Below, in pieces: positions 59,904 to 64,000 of a stretch of 64,000 nt of DNA (the stretch's first letter is position 1; the number at the start of each line of letters is the position of its first letter). The translations under genes were made by a program, and so were the position numbers. The notes under the pieces are model-generated. The model searched no databases. It worked only from the letters and a program-made list of their open reading frames with translations, and had not been told where the DNA came from. This DNA is from Aquatica leii (lineage: Eukaryota; Arthropoda; Insecta; Coleoptera; Lampyridae), in contig CM069432.1 of the NCBI GenBank assembly GCA_035610365.1, positions 106,969,529-107,033,528 of the forward strand, read 5' to 3'.

Positions 59904-62900
59904 CAAAAAGAACGATAAGATGTTTAATTCACTGTCTTAAGACACATTTCTTTTCAGTAATTTGCCGACAATAAAACTAATTGAAATTGTTATTCCAAGA
60001 ACGCATATGCTTTCTAATGTAATTTTTGAAGATAATGTATTTACAGAAGTTTAAATAATTTAATGTTATTTAGACACTGCAAAAATAAAGCTAAACATGC
60101 AAAACAATTCTTAGGTACAATGATACATTTTTTTTACTCTAAACAAGCGTAAAAAGTGTAAAAATTCAGCTAAAAAACGTATGCAAAATAGGTTATTGTT
60201 AATCTCCTCCTTCTCATAGAGGAATCTTAAAAAAATTGTGTTAAGTCTAATTAAGAAGGGAAATACTCGTAATATACAATTTACCGTTATTGTTCATGTA
60301 TAGAAACAATCCTTACGGGACTGATAACATTATCCGTGATTCCAATAAGCAGCGTGCACTGTATTAATTTTTTAGAATTTATTTATAAGTTCGCAAGTTT
60401 AAAATAAGTTCCTTTTCACATTTTCTGCGGTATGTTTGTGTACTCTGCTAAAGGTCTGCATATCATTTTATAAATAGAGATTAAAGTCTTTAGCTTAATG
60501 TGTTTTCTGTTGATGCATTTGAAATGTTTTGACTTTTGAATCATATCTATGTTTTTAAATTTTTTGTGCATTTAATTTAAAACTTAAACAATATATTATA
60601 TTTGTCGTAAATTTAACATACAATTTGTATACGTTGTGTTCCACGCTAGGGGTACCCCATGGGATTTAACATGGATAAATTGAAATTATTTTTTTCCTGC
60701 TTCTTCAATTAAAAAATTACAAAAATTTTAACGCAGATGTAAAGTGGCACTTAAAACGTTTCTAAAAACAATTTTTTGATTATAATTTGATAATTAATAA
60801 ATTAATTACAGGCATTTGAAATTCAAAATTTTGAAGGTTTTTCGCGCATGCGATTCAGATCGGCTATCTTCGGGTTTTAAAGTAATATGCATGCTAAAAT
60901 TAAATTGTAGCCCGTCAAATCAACATTATGCAACTTTATTTTTGAGGAAATGGAAATTTGAAGAACGAAGACTAGAAAAATTACATTTGAAAATTTTCTG
61001 TAGGCTAAAAAAACCAAATTGCGCCCGCATTTGCGTGCTAATAAACCAGCTTATGATTCCAAAATGAAATAAACTTGAATTATGTTCAAGTAAATAGGTA
61101 TTAAAAATCAAGTTTGCATTGATTTGTTATAAAACATTTGAAGTGTTGACAGTTTTGATAGAATTGTTTTACAAGCTTCGAAAATGAATGTAGAAGAAAA
61201 ATTCTTGTGGTAAAACAATATTTTCGAGGTGTTTCAAAGGTCCAAATTCGAGAAGACTGCTGGTTTTTTCGCAGATAGACCAATACCTTCTTTAAAGAGT
61301 ATCAAAAAAACGATACAATTATTTGAAAAAAAAAATTGTATAGTACTTCCAATCAATGTAAAATTTTCGATTTGTTTGCGAATAACCCAAATGTATGTTT
61401 CCAATGTACCAAAGATCTGCTTATTTAAAATCTGTATGTTTATTTACATTTGAATTGATGTTATTATATCATAAATATTATCTAATAACCTTGAACTAAA
61501 TTACACAAAAAACTAATGACAACATTATATTCCATATAATGATAATTACGCCATCATTATTTTTTATTATTGTGGACATTATCGTTAAGAATATTGAAAA
61601 AAAAACAATCAAAATAATGATTAGATTGACCATTGATGTTCCAAGTACAAATTCTGCATACTTCATATTACAGAGAATACATCAAATACTAAAGTTCCCG
61701 TTAATGTACTTTCACTTATGTCATACAAAATAAAAATGAAGGTCATATAGCAAAGTTAGCGTAATTCATCGCAAAACATAGAATTAGTTTTTATTCTGAT
61801 CACGTGCAACTATCTTCATTTGTAGTTTCCATTATTTATTTAGTGTTAGATAAAGGTAAAGTAATTAGTTGACAATTTCTGATTAAAATTGGAATCGAGC
61901 GCATTTAACAAATTTACTTTATTTTTAATAACGACACAGACACATTATCTTTCTTAGAAATATTATTTTACTAAATGATTATTAAAATGTATACAGTTAG
62001 ATATATGTTCTAATATATTATTTTGGGGTCTCTTATTTTATTTTAGGCATATGTAAAGTATAACGGTGTCGGTGTTTAAATACGATCTCATTTTGTTAAT
62101 GTAGTATTAAAAATTTAACTAAAACATACCTAAACTTAAATCTGAAGTCATACATAGAACATTATTGCGCAATATACTTATTAATATTGTTAAAGTAGTA
62201 GTTAACTTTTTAATAGTAAACAGTATAATCTTGCGATACACGACCTAACATTGTACAATAACGTACGATCTTTGTGCTTAGTAAAACCATATTATTTATT
62301 AACAATACAAACTGTAAAAACTGGCTACATTACACTAATTAAAGAAGGGATAGGCGCGAAATACAGAATTTAAACATGTCCTTACAAATGCTATAACTAC
62401 AACTATCTACTGGTTAATGTCTTGAATTTTGAGAATAGTACTAGTTTGTAAATTGTTACTAAATAGTGCTTTTACACAATTGTAGCAGCTATGTATGAAA
62501 ACTTTTACATACATTAGTGTCTACCTATATGAACAGGGTTTACTTTGTAGAGATTTCTGTTCTACTTCAAATTTAAGTTTTTCAAGAGATTTTTTTTTCA
62601 TTTGGAAAATTAAACCATCTCTTTACTGTAAGATATGTTACAACAGTATAGCGTTTGACTTAACTGTTAAGTCTGTTGAACAAATCAAAGACTGGTAAGG
62701 GTTATTCTCGTACTAGCCGTCGCAATATCATTAGAATAGGTTCATACCTACGTAAAGAAATGACATATTTTGCATTTTTTATATAAAATTTAAGTTTATA
62801 GTAAAAAAAATAATGGCGTTATAGCTTCTAAAAATAAAAGTAAAATTAACGTTGCACACATCTTTATAGATACATCTATACAAATAATTTAAAAAGTATC

Positions 62901-63116
62901 TGTATAACGAGGAGTGCGATTTTAGAAATTACTTTTTAAATTAATTATTGGTATAATCACATTATTTATTTATATCTTTAACCATAATGATAAGAAAAAA
63001 TTGCACATATTAAGTAATATCAAATACTTACACTATACAGTATTTAAAATAATTATTTGTTTCAGATAATACTAACAACTGAAACAATATAGGGATAGAG
63101 GTACTAACTTTGCAAT
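59904..63116. other. Intergenic/upstream region, no gene recognised
   Basis: AT-rich. Short open frames here (for example at 60816, 61229, 62495) lack motifs. A TTTGTTTCAG acceptor-like sequence at 63057-63065, just before the SLC46-like start codon, could be the 3' end of an intron in the 5' UTR, which would place the promoter somewhere upstream. Confidence 0.35.
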
Positions 63117-63490
63117 ATGGCTTTTAAACTTAATGTAGAAATTGTTAGTTTGTTGATATTTTTTGCATTGAACTTTTCTGGTAAGTGCATAATTAAAATA
63201 AACTATGGAAATGAAAACGCTGATTTTAGGAACAATTACCGGTGATTATGTAATATATACTACATGCTACGTTACTTTAGGATACAATCAGACCATTTGC
63301 GCTTTACTGGGAACAAATAACACTAACAATGAAACTGCTAAGCTAGAAGCGGAAGTACAACCGTTTGCCACAAGAATAACTACTACATCAGCTGTCATTG
63401 ATGCAACTTTTGCGCCATTGTTATGTTTCTTTTTAGGATCATGGAGTGACAAATTTGGTCGTAAACCCGTTATGTTGCTGGGAATTGCAG
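63117..63490 (+). CDS. SLC46 / proton-coupled folate transporter-like MFS gene, first two coding exons
   Basis: Exon 1 (63117-63180) encodes MAFKLNVEIVSLLIFFALNF, a hydrophobic start of the first membrane helix. A 49-bp intron (63181-63229, GTAAGT...TTTTAG) joins in phase 1 to exon 2 (63230-63490): GTITGDYVIYTTCYVTLGYN, then the glycosylation-rich first loop CALLGTNNTNNETAKLE, a second helix and the MFS signature GSWSDKFGRKPVMLLGIAG. The CYVTLGYN motif and this loop-helix order match insect SLC46 proteins. Exon 2 ends at CAG|GTAAAT, phase 1. The remaining exons lie beyond the window. The ATG at 63205 is inside the short intron and is not the start. The protein would carry small organic solutes across a membrane; substrate is unknown. 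Confidence 0.8.
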
Positions 63491-64000
63491 GTAAATTTTA
63501 TTACTATATCAGTTTTACACAAAAATCAATCAATTTAAACAATTAACATCTATTTTTATTCTACTTTAAGAAGTTAAATGCCTGTGTAATTATATACATT
63601 TATATATTTTTTATTTGTATATCCGCTTACGTTTGTTAAGTCTTTTAATTTGAGCCAACATAAACTTTCTTAATATTGGTGAAGTAGTTCATTGCTCTAA
63701 GTGGAGCCTTGTTTAAAATAATAATTGACATTAATTTATAATTTGTTAACTATTTTATTCGGTTAGTATTCTTTATTTATATTCCAATGTTTTAATTTTA
63801 GTTTTTAGTTATATATACTGACGATGCTAATTGTTATTAGCGAAACATGTATATTTTCTTAAAATAAAATATTAAAAAAATACAGAAAACTGTGGAGAAG
63901 ACTTTAAGAATAATAAAATATTATTTTAGAAACTTTCTTACATAACTTAGATTCAGTTAACTATTTAACTGCAGTTAACGACTAAAATTAATAAAGCTCA
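63491..64000 (+). other. Intron 2 of the SLC46-like gene
   Basis: Follows the donor at 63491 and reaches the window edge without an acceptor-plus-coding exon. A hammerhead-like motif lies at 63813-63857. Confidence 0.5.
63813..63857 (+). ncRNA. Hammerhead-ribozyme-like motif in intron 2
   Basis: CTGACGA (63818-63824) fits the CUGANGA core. A perfect 6-bp hairpin follows, GCTAAT (63826-63831), loop TGTT, ATTAGC (63836-63841), then GAAAC (63842-63846). Next is ATGTA, giving the cleavage triplet GTA at 63849-63851. TAT (63852-63854) pairs with ATA (63815-63817) as a short stem I, followed by a U-U mismatch. Stem III is at most AC/GU with a two-base loop. One unpaired U precedes stem II, as an unpaired A does in copies A and B. 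Activity is unproven. Confidence 0.45.

Noticed and set aside
63205-63546. ATG at 63205 as the start of the SLC46-like protein
   Set aside because: It falls in a GT...AG intron. The upstream ATG at 63117 gives a proper first membrane helix in phase with exon 2.

Overview
The window looks like AT-rich nuclear DNA from an insect. A nuclear copy of mitochondrial cox1 at 18.5-18.8 kb reads as an insect COX1 barcode-region peptide under the invertebrate mitochondrial code. The introns are small (49-126 bp), and the transposon families (Jockey-like and CR1/Jockey-like LINEs, Gypsy LTR, hAT, piggyBac, ISL2EU, DD82E Tc1/mariner, Penelope-like) are typical of insect genomes. I cannot name the species. 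Only one host gene is evident: the 5' end of an SLC46/proton-coupled-folate-transporter-like MFS gene at the right edge (63.1 kb onward).

Layout. 1-2.6 kb: decayed Jockey-like non-LTR retrotransposon, minus strand, running off the left edge. 2.8-7.3 kb: decayed Gypsy-type LTR retrotransposon, plus strand. 7.83-11.51 kb: a 3.7-kb element (copy A) with 13-bp inverted termini beginning CACGGAGAGAAAT. It carries a 549-bp fold-back repeat, a hammerhead-ribozyme-like motif, a two-exon ORF-like remnant and a nested 0.7-kb SINE/RTE-like insertion. 11.5-25.9 kb: gene-poor DNA with remnants of Tc1/mariner, hAT and piggyBac transposases, the cox1 NUMT, and a pair of ~530-bp direct repeats. 25.9-31.1 kb: a broken ISL2EU-type element (THAP + DDE transposase on plus, SWIM/YqaJ-like protein on minus), then a broken DD82E Tc1/mariner transposase. 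33.3-35.2 kb: a probable second Harbinger-like remnant. 35.55-38.47 kb: a complete hAT element with terminal inverted repeats, a perfect 8-bp target duplication and an uninterrupted ~723-aa transposase, inserted in a probable pogo-like remnant. 39.6-46.65 kb: a CR1/Jockey-like LINE (PHD-finger ORF1 intact, ORF2 broken), interrupted at 41.27-44.19 kb by copy B, an inverted copy of the 7.8-kb element. 48.8-50.0 kb: a shorter hAT element with a perfect 8-bp target duplication. 53.6-54.0 kb: imperfect tandem repeat. 55.0-55.4 kb: Penelope-like remnant. 58.8-59.9 kb: a 1.1-kb element with perfect 37-bp inverted termini. 63.1 kb to the end: the SLC46-like gene, with another hammerhead-like motif in its second intron.

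The window is therefore a nested transposon graveyard upstream of one solute-carrier gene. The sequence gives a partial order of events: the CR1-like LINE is older than copy B; the element family is older than the SINE-like insertion found only in copy A; the hAT at 35.55 kb looks youngest because its ORF is open. The least expected signals are the CACGG-terminated element family with its fold-back and hammerhead-like core, and the separate hammerhead-like core in the transporter intron. All calls come from reading the sequence; no database search or folding was run.
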